Of a stretch of 64,000 bases of DNA, positions 41,934 through 50,145 are shown in pieces. The notes beneath the pieces were generated by a model. That model was not told the DNA's origin and made no database searches. It worked only from the letters and a program-made list of their open reading frames with translations. The DNA lies in the NCBI GenBank assembly GCA_040399685.1, contig JBBART010000001.1, forward strand, positions 62,001 to 126,000. Reading direction: 5' to 3'. Source of the stretch: CAIQQQ01 sp040399685. Its GTDB lineage: Bacteria; Pseudomonadota; Alphaproteobacteria; Acetobacterales; Acetobacteraceae. Every line of letters starts with the position of its first letter. Position 1 is the first letter of the stretch. The position numbers and the translations under genes were made by a program.

Positions 41934-44900
41934 TTAAAATGTTGCTATCGAATGGTGCGCCTGTAGGTCGCCCAGCGAAGAGGCGCCTGCGTTGAAAAGT
42001 GTTGCCACGGTTAGGAAGTTGGAATGCTGACCAGACAGATCTATTTCAACAACGGTGTTGCCCCCAACCTCTGAGACCTTGAGGTATGAGCCCAGTGAAT
42101 TTTCAGAACCGTTCCAGTCTGATTTTTGCAGAATATCGCTTACGTCCAATACGTCGCCGTTGTTGAGTGAAAAATCAAGAATGTCCATTCTACCGTTATG
42201 CCCGACGCCGTTTACCTGGTAAATATTCCCCTGGCCGCCGCTGATAACATCATGGCCAAGTCCGCCAATTAAAACGTTGCTGTAGCCGTCAAAAAACACA
42301 GTGTCGTCACCAGCGCCGGTGTTTACAAACGAGTTACCAAGACCTGCATTGATAAAGCTTGTTCCTGCTCCGGTCGTGATGGAGTTATTGTACCCTTGGG
42401 CATTTATTGTGTTGGAGCCGCTCCCGGTAGTGACTGTAGAATTTCCAAGGCCACTATTTATAATATTGTCACCATCTTTTGTTGTTATGGTGTTGCTGTA
42501 GCCGCCTATATCGATGTGGTTGTTGCCGATTCCAACGGTTACTTTCTCATTGCCGTAGCCTGCCGCTATGATGTGGTCGCCGTCACCTGCGGTGATGACG
42601 TTGCCCCAGCCGTTGACCGTGACGGTTGTATTCCCATTGCCAGCAACGACATGGGCGTTACCTTCGCCAGCATCAATGACGGCAGACCCATTGCCAGCCG
42701 TGATATTGTTGCTGTAGCCGCCCATATCGATGTGGTTGTTTCCAACTCCCACTGTGACGGTCTCATTTCCATAGCCTGCTGTAATGGTGTGGTCGCCATT
42801 GCCAGCGGTTACGACGTTGCCCCAGCCATTTGCCGTGATTGTGTCGTCACCATTGCCGACGGCGACATGAGAGCCGCTCGCGCCGGCAGTGATGAGGTTG
42901 GTGCCATTGCCTGCTGTGATCTTGTTGTTGTAGCCGATTGCGTTGATCGTATTGTTGCCGTTGCCGACAACGACCGTCAGATTGCTTTCCCCAGCGTCAA
43001 TCGTGTTGTCGCCAAACCCCGCGGTGATGACATTGCCTGATCCTCCGCTGGCGACAGTATTGGCACCATCGCCGACAGTGATCGTGGCAGAACCGAGGCT
43101 GCCGGAAAGGTGGGTGTCCACGTGGGAGCCTGATTGAGCAGTGTGCCAATCAAAGATCGCGCCGTAGGCCGGCAGCTCAATTGACTGGCTGCCTGGCGTG
43201 CCGGGTGGTGTCACAACCGGCGTCGGTGGCACAATGGGCACCTGAACAAGCGGAGGCAGCGGGGCGAGTGGAACCATAGAGGCACCGGCGGATTGTATCG
43301 TCGGCCTGCCGTCGGCGCCGAACACCACGGCTATCTCGGGGTTGCCCGGAAGATCAAAAAAACCGATCGACGAAGCGATGCCGTTCACGTAGGGGTTGGG
43401 GCCGTGGAACACAATCAGATCGTTGCCCCCGAAGTAGAGTGCATCCTGGCCGGCTAGCTTGATGAGAGTGCCGTTGCCATAGCCCGAGATCTTCAATGTG
43501 TCCTGCGCTCGTAGGCCACCATCAATCGTCACCACCCCGTCACCCTTCTCGTAGAGAAACTCTGTGCTGAGGCCGCCGGCGATCAGACGGTCGCCATCGG
43601 TGTAACCCGTGACGACGCCGTTCAGGGTCGTGACAATGCCAGTGCTTCCGCCCCCGATGATAACGTTGTTGCCCGAACCGCCGAAGATCAGATCGTTGCT
43701 GCCAGCGCCCATCATGTAGGCGTTGCCGGGACCACCGTTGAGCGTGGAACTCCCGCCGTCGCCTGCGAACAGGTATCCTGAGCCGCGGGTCTGGCTCTGT
43801 GCCGACAGGGGGCCACAGGATGTCACGATGTCGATGTCCGAACTCGTCGTGGTCCCAACGTTCAGTTCGACCAGACTTGGAAGCCCCTTGCCATCAAGGA
43901 TGACGATGTTGTTGCCACCGGCGCCGAACATCACGGTGTTGTTGCCTGTGCCAACAACAACCTGATGGTCGTCGTTGGACAGAAACATTCCATTGCCGAC
44001 CTCGTTTGGCGTGACGCCGCCGAAGCGCCCGGTGAACTCCATGCCGGCGTTGACGCCCGCCGTGGTCTGACCGCCGACCACGTTCACCACATCCGTGATC
44101 CCGCTCACGGCGTTCACGTCGCTGTCCAGCAATGGGTTGGCGCTGGCATGTTTCTCTTTAGAGAAGTCCGTGCCCTGCGGACCGACAATCTGGACCTGAT
44201 ATTGGCCCGGGATCAGCTTGTTGAAGGAGTAATGGCCGTAACTGTCCGTGGTTGTGCTGATACCGGCCGGATTGCCCATGCTATCGAGAAGACGAACCGT
44301 GACGGCTGCAACACCTGGATCACCGACGTGATAGATGCCGTTGCAGTTACCATCAAGGAACACGAGGCCGGAGATTGAACCGCTCATACCTGGATTGATC
44401 GGCACGTAGACGCCGGTGCTGACGGTGCTGGTGCTGCCGGAGGTGACCGTCACTGTCGTGGTGGCCGGGGTGGAGAGGCTGTCGCCGGCCGGGGGCACGA
44501 CCTGCACGGTGGTGGTGCCGGGGGCGATGCCGGTGAAGTGGTAGGTGCCATCGGCTGCCGAGGTCGTGGTGGCGAGGATGGTATGTCCGTCTGGTCCGAG
44601 CAGGTTGACGGTGGCGCCGGCCAGGCCGGTGTCGGTTGTTTCGCGCACGCCGTTGGCGTTGGCGTCGGCGAACACGCTGCCGTTGATGGTGCCGGGGGCG
44701 TAGACGCCGGTGCTGACGGTGTTGGTGCTGCCGGAGGTGACCGTCACCGTCGTGGTGGCCGGGGTGGAGAGGCTGTCGCCGGCCGGGGGCACGACCTGCA
44801 CGGTGGTGGTGCCGGGGGCGATGCCGGTGAAGTGGTAGGTGCCATCGGCTGCCGAGGTCGTGGTGGCGAGGATGGTATGTCCGTCTGGTCCGAGCAGGTT

Positions 44901-47231
44901 GACGGTGGCGCCGGCCAGGCCGGTGTCGGTTGTTTCGCGCACGCCGTTGGCGTTGGCGTCGGCGAACACGCTGCCGTTGATGGTGCCGGGGGCGTAGACG
45001 CCGGTGCTGACGGTGTTGGTGCTGCCGGAGGTGACCGTCACCGTCGTGGTGGCCGGGGTGGAGAGGCTGTCGCCGGCCGGGGGCACGACCTGCACGGTGG
45101 TGGTGCCGGGGGCGATGCCGGTGAAGTGGTAGGTGCCATCGGCTGCCGAGGTCGTGGTGGCGAGGATGGTATGTCCGTCTGGTCCGAGCAGGTTGACGGT
45201 GGCGCCGGCCAGGCCGGTGTCGGTTGTTTCGCGCACGCCGTTGGCGTTGGCGTCGGCGAACACGCTGCCGTTGATGGTGCCGGGGGCGTAGACGCCGGTG
45301 CTGACGGTGTTGGTGCTGCCGGAGGTGACCGTCACCGTCGTGGTGGCCGGGGTGGAGAGGCTGTCGCCGGCCGGGGGCACGACCTGCACGGTGGTGGTGC
45401 CGGGGGCGATGCCGGTGAAGTGGTAGGTGCCATCGGCTGCCGAGGTCGTGGTGGCGAGGATGGTATGTCCGTCTGGTCCGAGCAGGTTGACGGTGGCGCC
45501 GGCCAGGCCGGTGTCGGTTGTTTCGCGCACGCCGTTGGCGTTGGCGTCGGCGAACACGCTGCCGTTGATGGTGCCGGGGGCGTAGACGCCGGTGCTGACG
45601 GTGTTGGTGCTGCCGGAGGTGACCGTCACCGTCGTGGTGGCCGGGGTGGAGAGGCTGTCGCCGGCCGGGGGCACGACCTGCACGGTGGTGGTGCCGGGGG
45701 CGATGCCGGTGAAGTGGTAGGTGCCATCGGCTGCCGAGGTCGTGGTGGCGAGGATGGTATGTCCGTCTGGTCCGAGCAGATTGACGGTGGCGCCGGCCAG
45801 GCCGGTGTCGGTTGTTTCGCGCACGCCGTTGGCGTTGGCGTCGGTGAAGATGCTGCCGTTGATTGTCGACGGCAGATAAAGGCTGGCGCTTCCTCCGGTG
45901 TTGACGACCAACACGTTGGCGCCGCCGGCAACCCCGGAGCTGCTGCCCGCGATTCCTCCGACATTGGCGACTGTGCTGCCTGCACCGCTATCGATGCCAT
46001 CGCCGAGCGTGCCTGTGACGGCGCCGGCGTTGCTGACCGTTTCGTTGGCGCCGACCACCGCACCGTTGAGGGCGCCGTTGATCGTGGCGCCAGCATCGTT
46101 GGTGACGGACGCGCCGGCTCCGGCATCGATTCCATCAACCGTGGTGCCGGCAATGGTGCCGGTGTTCAGCACATCGCCATTGGCGCCCAGGGAGACGCCT
46201 GATCCGGCGCCCACGAGGGCGGCGTTTTCATACGTTGCGCCAGCGGCCAGGGTGAGCGTGGCGGCGGGCTGGTTGAGTGTGACCCCATAGACGGTGCCGT
46301 TGATGCTGATGGACGAGCCGGGGCTGAGCGTGAAGGTGCCGATCGCGGCAGGATCGGCGCCCGTGATCACCCAATGCGCCCCGGCATCGACCACGATGGT
46401 TGAGAAGTTCACAAAGGTTGTGGAGAAGTTGGCCAGCGTTCCGTTGCCGACGGCGAGTTCCAGCGTGTTGGCCGCGCCCGCACTGCCGACAACCTGTCCG
46501 ATGAACACAGCACCCGGATCGACGATCATGCGGCTGGCCACCGCGCCGCCAAAATGCACAGCCACGCCGTTGCCGCCGGTGATGGTTCCGGCATTGCTGA
46601 CGGTGCCGCCGGCGGTCAGATCAACGCCATAGCCCAGGCCGCCCGAGATGGTGCCGGCATTGACGACCAGGCCGGTCACGCCTTCGACGACACCGGAAAT
46701 CGCCCCGAGGATCACGCCAGATGTCGCGTTGGTCACAGTGCCGGTGGCGGCGAGGTCGATGCCGTCGGCGTTCTGGCTGATGATGCGGCCTGAGTTGGTG
46801 ACTGTGCCGGTTGCGGCGCCGACAATGCCGGCCAGGCCGCCGGTGATGACGCCCGACAGGGCGTTGATGACGGTTCCGGTGGCGGCGAGGTTGATACCGT
46901 ATCCGGTCGTGCCGGTAATGCTGCCGGCATTTGCCACCTTGCCGGTGGCGGCTTCGACGATGCCGGTTGTGCCGCCGTTGATGGTGCCCGTGGCCGCATT
47001 GATGATTGTGCCGGTGGCGCCGAGGACAATGCCGTCCAGCGATGTGCCGGCGATACGGCCTGTGTTGTTCACAGCGACCGTGGCGCCACCCACGAGGCCC
47101 GACAGTCCGCCTTCGACCACACCGGCGTTGCTGACCACGCTGGTTGCGCCAACGCTGATCCCATCGACCACAGCACCCAAAATTCCCCCGCGAGCGTTGG
47201 AGGCAGAATTTCCGGACAATGAACTTGACAT
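41934..47231 (-). CDS. Giant repeat protein: beta-solenoid-like, SdrD-B-like and glycine-rich repeats, type I secretion-like end
   Basis: A 1765-residue protein, probably secreted to the surface or medium. It has no N-terminal signal peptide. Residues 1-450 are short repeats (GAATGTVTNAG, GTISGGLGYG) like adhesin beta-helices. Residues about 454-942 are five almost identical 98-residue units with DANANGVRETTDTGLAGATV and DGTYHFTGIAPGTTTVQVV, matching SdrD B-type or Cna-B-like domains that bind calcium. A sixth divergent unit follows (FLDGNCNGIYHVGDPGVAAV). Residues 1100-1680 hold glycine/asparagine-rich RTX-like repeats (GNGNNTINA, GGYSNNITAGNGS), and the C-terminus (MDILDFSLNNGDVLDVSDIL...) resembles type I secretion targets. 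No HlyB/HlyD transporter is in the window. Likely adhesin or biofilm protein. Confidence 0.85.
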   Translation of the reverse strand: MSSSLSGNSASNARGGILGAVVDGISVGATSVVSNAGVVEGGLSGLVGGATVAVNNTGRIAGTSLDGIVLGATGTIINAATGTINGGTTGIVEAATGKVANAGSITGTTGYGINLAATGTVINALSGVITGGLAGIVGAATGTVTNSGRIISQNADGIDLAATGTVTNATSGVILGAISGVVEGVTGLVVNAGTISGGLGYGVDLTAGGTVSNAGTITGGNGVAVHFGGAVASRMIVDPGAVFIGQVVGSAGAANTLELAVGNGTLANFSTTFVNFSTIVVDAGAHWVITGADPAAIGTFTLSPGSSISINGTVYGVTLNQPAATLTLAAGATYENAALVGAGSGVSLGANGDVLNTGTIAGTTVDGIDAGAGASVTNDAGATINGALNGAVVGANETVSNAGAVTGTLGDGIDSGAGSTVANVGGIAGSSSGVAGGANVLVVNTGGSASLYLPSTINGSIFTDANANGVRETTDTGLAGATVNLLGPDGHTILATTTSAADGTYHFTGIAPGTTTVQVVPPAGDSLSTPATTTVTVTSGSTNTVSTGVYAPGTINGSVFADANANGVRETTDTGLAGATVNLLGPDGHTILATTTSAADGTYHFTGIAPGTTTVQVVPPAGDSLSTPATTTVTVTSGSTNTVSTGVYAPGTINGSVFADANANGVRETTDTGLAGATVNLLGPDGHTILATTTSAADGTYHFTGIAPGTTTVQVVPPAGDSLSTPATTTVTVTSGSTNTVSTGVYAPGTINGSVFADANANGVRETTDTGLAGATVNLLGPDGHTILATTTSAADGTYHFTGIAPGTTTVQVVPPAGDSLSTPATTTVTVTSGSTNTVSTGVYAPGTINGSVFADANANGVRETTDTGLAGATVNLLGPDGHTILATTTSAADGTYHFTGIAPGTTTVQVVPPAGDSLSTPATTTVTVTSGSTSTVSTGVYVPINPGMSGSISGLVFLDGNCNGIYHVGDPGVAAVTVRLLDSMGNPAGISTTTDSYGHYSFNKLIPGQYQVQIVGPQGTDFSKEKHASANPLLDSDVNAVSGITDVVNVVGGQTTAGVNAGMEFTGRFGGVTPNEVGNGMFLSNDDHQVVVGTGNNTVMFGAGGNNIVILDGKGLPSLVELNVGTTTSSDIDIVTSCGPLSAQSQTRGSGYLFAGDGGSSTLNGGPGNAYMMGAGSNDLIFGGSGNNVIIGGGSTGIVTTLNGVVTGYTDGDRLIAGGLSTEFLYEKGDGVVTIDGGLRAQDTLKISGYGNGTLIKLAGQDALYFGGNDLIVFHGPNPYVNGIASSIGFFDLPGNPEIAVVFGADGRPTIQSAGASMVPLAPLPPLVQVPIVPPTPVVTPPGTPGSQSIELPAYGAIFDWHTAQSGSHVDTHLSGSLGSATITVGDGANTVASGGSGNVITAGFGDNTIDAGESNLTVVVGNGNNTINAIGYNNKITAGNGTNLITAGASGSHVAVGNGDDTITANGWGNVVTAGNGDHTITAGYGNETVTVGVGNNHIDMGGYSNNITAGNGSAVIDAGEGNAHVVAGNGNTTVTVNGWGNVITAGDGDHIIAAGYGNEKVTVGIGNNHIDIGGYSNTITTKDGDNIINSGLGNSTVTTGSGSNTINAQGYNNSITTGAGTSFINAGLGNSFVNTGAGDDTVFFDGYSNVLIGGLGHDVISGGQGNIYQVNGVGHNGRMDILDFSLNNGDVLDVSDILQKSDWNGSENSLGSYLKVSEVGGNTVVEIDLSGQHSNFLTVATLFNAGASSLGDLQAHHSIATF
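44407..45876. repeat. Five tandem 294-bp repeats inside the giant gene
   Basis: The sequence TAGACGCCGGTGCTGACG recurs at 44407, 44701, 44995, 45289 and 45583, exactly 294 bases apart, and intervening bases are nearly identical. The inner copies are essentially the same; the outermost differ at a few sites (for example GAGCAGATTG against GAGCAGGTTG near 45775). 294 bases is 98 codons, so copies can be gained or lost without changing frame. The array encodes the SdrD-B-like domains. Confidence 0.96.
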
Positions 47232-48538
47232 ATCTTTGCGGCTCCAGGCGGCCAGTAGCTAAAAAGTAAAAAATTGCACAGAATTGCATATAAATAATGC
47301 TAATTATTTATTTCTGGCCGAAACATTTTTATACAAGTGTGATCGTTAGCCGTCAATTGTGGCGTATTTTTACGATTGTAAATCTAATTTAACTTGATTG
47401 ATTTTCGGATGGCAGTTCGAAAATGTTGGAGTTGCCGGAGAAGTCTATTTTGTCAGAATTTGTCGGTTTTCCACGTCATTCGTCGGTGCCGTGGGGCGGA
47501 TTGTCCGCGGTGCACGGAGCATGTTGGCGTGTGTGCGTCGGTCACACAGCGCTCTGTTGTTTGCGTTTTTTGAAAAATTAAATATTAAACGATGATATTA
47601 AATTGTAAAAAAACGTAATTATAAAAATACTCTACAAAACAAACAATAAATTTCCAGAAAATATTTTTTGCATTATTTATTTCATCAAATAGTTTTTAAA
47701 AATATGAGAAAATTTATTTACGGAGTTTTTTATGAGAAAAAACTTCGTAAAGTTTGAACTAGTTTTTATTTTTACAGTAAAAATTTAGCTTGTTGTCATA
47801 AATAATGTTTTTTTATCATATAATTGTAAATATAAAAATTATTCTCATTCTGATTGGGCTGACAATGTGTGATTTTTGGTCGCCGGTGATTGATCGATTG
47901 GCTGCCGTGTCTCTGTGTTTTTGTTGCCGGACCGGATCTTTTTCCGCTCGATGCCGACGTCTTTCAAGTGTGGACGCAGCCCTGTTGTTGCCCTGACGAC
48001 AGCGGGCGGCAACATCATCAAGGCCGCCACCATGTCCGCGCAGGCGGGGGGCTTTTGCTCTTGTGTCATCGGGCACGGCGGATGGGCCCCGATGAAGGCG
48101 GTCCGTCTCGCGACCGATGGGTTTGGCCGCAGATCAGGTCGCCACGGACACCACCATTGTTACACCGGTGCAGGGCAGCATCGTGCTGTCCAGTGGCGCG
48201 TCGAGCAGCGACGTCAACGCGAATGCTCAAGTCAATACCAGGGTGATGTCCCCGTCTGGCTTTCCACCGAGATCGCCATGCCGCCAGCAGCGTGACGCCG
48301 AGCATTCGTTCTGTTCCCAGGCCGATTTGCCTGCTCGGTGGCGGTCCACGTTCGAAATTCCTGTTGTGTTTCAATCGAGGGGCCTGGAACTAAAAAGCAG
48401 TGCTTTGGTTAAGGTTCGAACGCATGAAGCCGTCGTACCGAATACGGCACTGCACCCCTTGATCCGCCTGGGCCGTCCCGTCCGCGACATGTGGAGGGGG
48501 CGGGCCATCGATGGTCGATTTCAAAACGGAAAGTCGTC
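47232..48538. other. Long AT-rich intergenic region upstream of the giant gene
   Basis: About 1.3 kb without a gene I can support. From about 47270 to 47870 the DNA is extremely AT-rich and contains the promoter region of the giant gene (minus strand). From about 47930 to 48530 base composition returns to GC-rich but all frames are short or broken. One plus-strand stretch from 48117 (GLAADQVATDTTIVTPVQGS...) has protein-like composition for about 50 codons and may be a gene remnant. Confidence 0.5.
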
Positions 48539-49195
48539 ATGCAAAGTCTCAGCGAACGCGCCGTCTCCCGGCGCGCCTTGGCGATCGGGGCTGCTGCCTC
48601 CGTGACGCTGGCAGCACCTGGTTCTGTCACCGGCGCCCAGGCAGCCGGCACGCCTCACCCTGCAACCGCGGACGGCGTGCCTGTCCTGCACAAGCTGTCG
48701 TTCAACGTGAACGGCCAGACCCGCGAACTGGTGCTCGACACGCGCACCACGTTGCTTGATGCGCTGCGCGAGCATCTGCATCTGACAGGCACCAAGAAGG
48801 GCTGCGACCATGGCCAGTGCGGCGCGTGCACGGTGATGGTGGATGGGCGCCGCATCAACAGCTGTCTCTCGCTGGCGGTGATGCACCAGGACGACGAGAT
48901 CACGACCATCGAGGGGTTGGGAACGCCTGATCATCTGCATCCGATGCAGGCGGCTTTCGTCAAGCATGACGGCTATCAGTGCGGCTATTGCACACCCGGC
49001 CAGATCTGCTCGGCGGTGGCGGTGCTCGCTGAGATCAAGGCAGGCGTTCCAAGCCATGTCAGCGGTGATCTGATGGCGCAGCCGCAGATGTCGAACGTGG
49101 AAATGCGCGAGCGCATGAGCGGCAACATCTGCCGCTGCGGCGCCTATTCAAACATCCTTGATGCGATGGCCGAAGTTGCGGGAGTGGCGGCATGA
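48539..49195 (+). CDS. Aldehyde/xanthine oxidoreductase [2Fe-2S] subunit, PaoA-like
   Basis: A 218-residue iron-sulfur subunit. ATG 48539 gives a twin-arginine leader (SRRALAIGAAASVTLAAPGS) as in E. coli PaoA, so the folded complex is exported to the periplasm. The two [2Fe-2S] sites are intact: CDHGQCGACTVMVDG with the later Cys in INSC, and CGYCTPGQICSA with NICRCGAY. It relays electrons from the molybdenum centre. The gene overlaps the FAD subunit gene by ATGA. Confidence 0.92.
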   Translation: MQSLSERAVSRRALAIGAAASVTLAAPGSVTGAQAAGTPHPATADGVPVLHKLSFNVNGQTRELVLDTRTTLLDALREHLHLTGTKKGCDHGQCGACTVMVDGRRINSCLSLAVMHQDDEITTIEGLGTPDHLHPMQAAFVKHDGYQCGYCTPGQICSAVAVLAEIKAGVPSHVSGDLMAQPQMSNVEMRERMSGNICRCGAYSNILDAMAEVAGVAA

Positions 49196-50142
49196 AGCCC
49201 TTTACCTACGAGCGTGCGCATTCGCCCGCCGAAGCCGCGTCCTCGGCTGCGCGAAACCCGGGCGCCCGGTTCATCGCCGGCGGCACCAACCTGCTGGATC
49301 TGATGAAGCTTCAGATCGAGACGCCGGTTCATCTGATCGATGTCAACGGCCTGGCGCTCGACAAGATCGAGCCCACCGCTGACGGCGGGCTGCGCATCGG
49401 CGCGCTGGTGCGCAACACCGACCTCGCCGCCCACGTGGCTGTGCGGCGTGATTACGGCCTGCTGTCGCGCGCCTTGCTGGCCGGCGCTTCGGGCCAGTTG
49501 CGCAACAAGGCGACGACCGCCGGCAACCTGCTGCAACGCACGCGCTGCCCGTATTTCTATGACACCAACCAGCCTTGCAACAAACGCCAGGCCGGCAGCG
49601 GCTGCTCTGCGATCGGCGGTTTTACCCGCCTGCTGGCGATGATCGGCGCAAGCGATGCCTGTATCGCGACCAATCCAAGCGATATGGCGGTGGCGATGCG
49701 CGCGCTGGACGCAACGGTTGAGACCGTCAAGGCGGATGGCGCCGCGCGAAGCATCCCGATTGCCGCGTTCCACCGCCTGCCTGGCGACACGCCGCATATC
49801 GAGACGGCCTTGGAGCCGGGCGAACTGATCACCACCGTCACGCTGCCCCGGCCGATCGGCGGCACCCACATCTATCATAAGGTCCGTGACCGCGCCTCCT
49901 ACGCCTTCGCTGTGATTTCGGTCGCGGCCATCGTGCAGCGCGATGGCTCCGGGCGCGTGGCGGTCGGTGGGATCGCACCCAGGCCGTGGCGGGTCGAGGC
50001 GGCCGAGGCCGAGATGCCACGCGGGGCGAAGGCGGTGGCGGCCGGGCTGCTGGCCGGCGCCAGCCCGACACATGAGAACGCATTCAAGCTGAAGTTGGTC
50101 GAGCGCACGCTCGGCCTTGTGCTGACGGAAGCGAGGGCCTGA
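49192..50142 (+). CDS. Aldehyde oxidoreductase FAD subunit with extra [4Fe-4S] site, PaoB-like
   Basis: A 316-residue FAD-binding subunit of the molybdopterin dehydrogenase group, with FIAGGTNLLDLMK and LRNKATTAGNLLQ in the FAD site. Cys119, Cys129, Cys138 and Cys157 (RCPYFYDTNQPCNKRQAGSGC, then DACIATNPSD) form the additional [4Fe-4S] binding set typical of PaoB and absent from ordinary xanthine dehydrogenases. It passes electrons from FeS clusters to an acceptor. Confidence 0.92.
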   Translation: MKPFTYERAHSPAEAASSAARNPGARFIAGGTNLLDLMKLQIETPVHLIDVNGLALDKIEPTADGGLRIGALVRNTDLAAHVAVRRDYGLLSRALLAGASGQLRNKATTAGNLLQRTRCPYFYDTNQPCNKRQAGSGCSAIGGFTRLLAMIGASDACIATNPSDMAVAMRALDATVETVKADGAARSIPIAAFHRLPGDTPHIETALEPGELITTVTLPRPIGGTHIYHKVRDRASYAFAVISVAAIVQRDGSGRVAVGGIAPRPWRVEAAEAEMPRGAKAVAAGLLAGASPTHENAFKLKLVERTLGLVLTEARA

Positions 50143-50145
50143 GAG

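Noticed and set aside
44538..46202. Long plus-strand open frame (554 codons) antisense to the giant gene
   Set aside because: It arises because the 294-bp repeat has no stop in this frame. The product is a Gly/Ala-rich low-complexity repeat, and the minus-strand frame gives clear SdrD-B-like domains.
41934..47231. Idea that the regular repeats mark a CRISPR array
   Set aside because: The repeats are 294 bp, contiguous without spacers, and in frame with a protein-coding gene.
47805..47996. Short hydrophobic plus-strand frame in the AT-rich spacer
   Set aside because: AT-rich DNA yields Ile/Leu/Phe-rich translations by chance. No ribosome binding site, and the end runs into unrelated composition.
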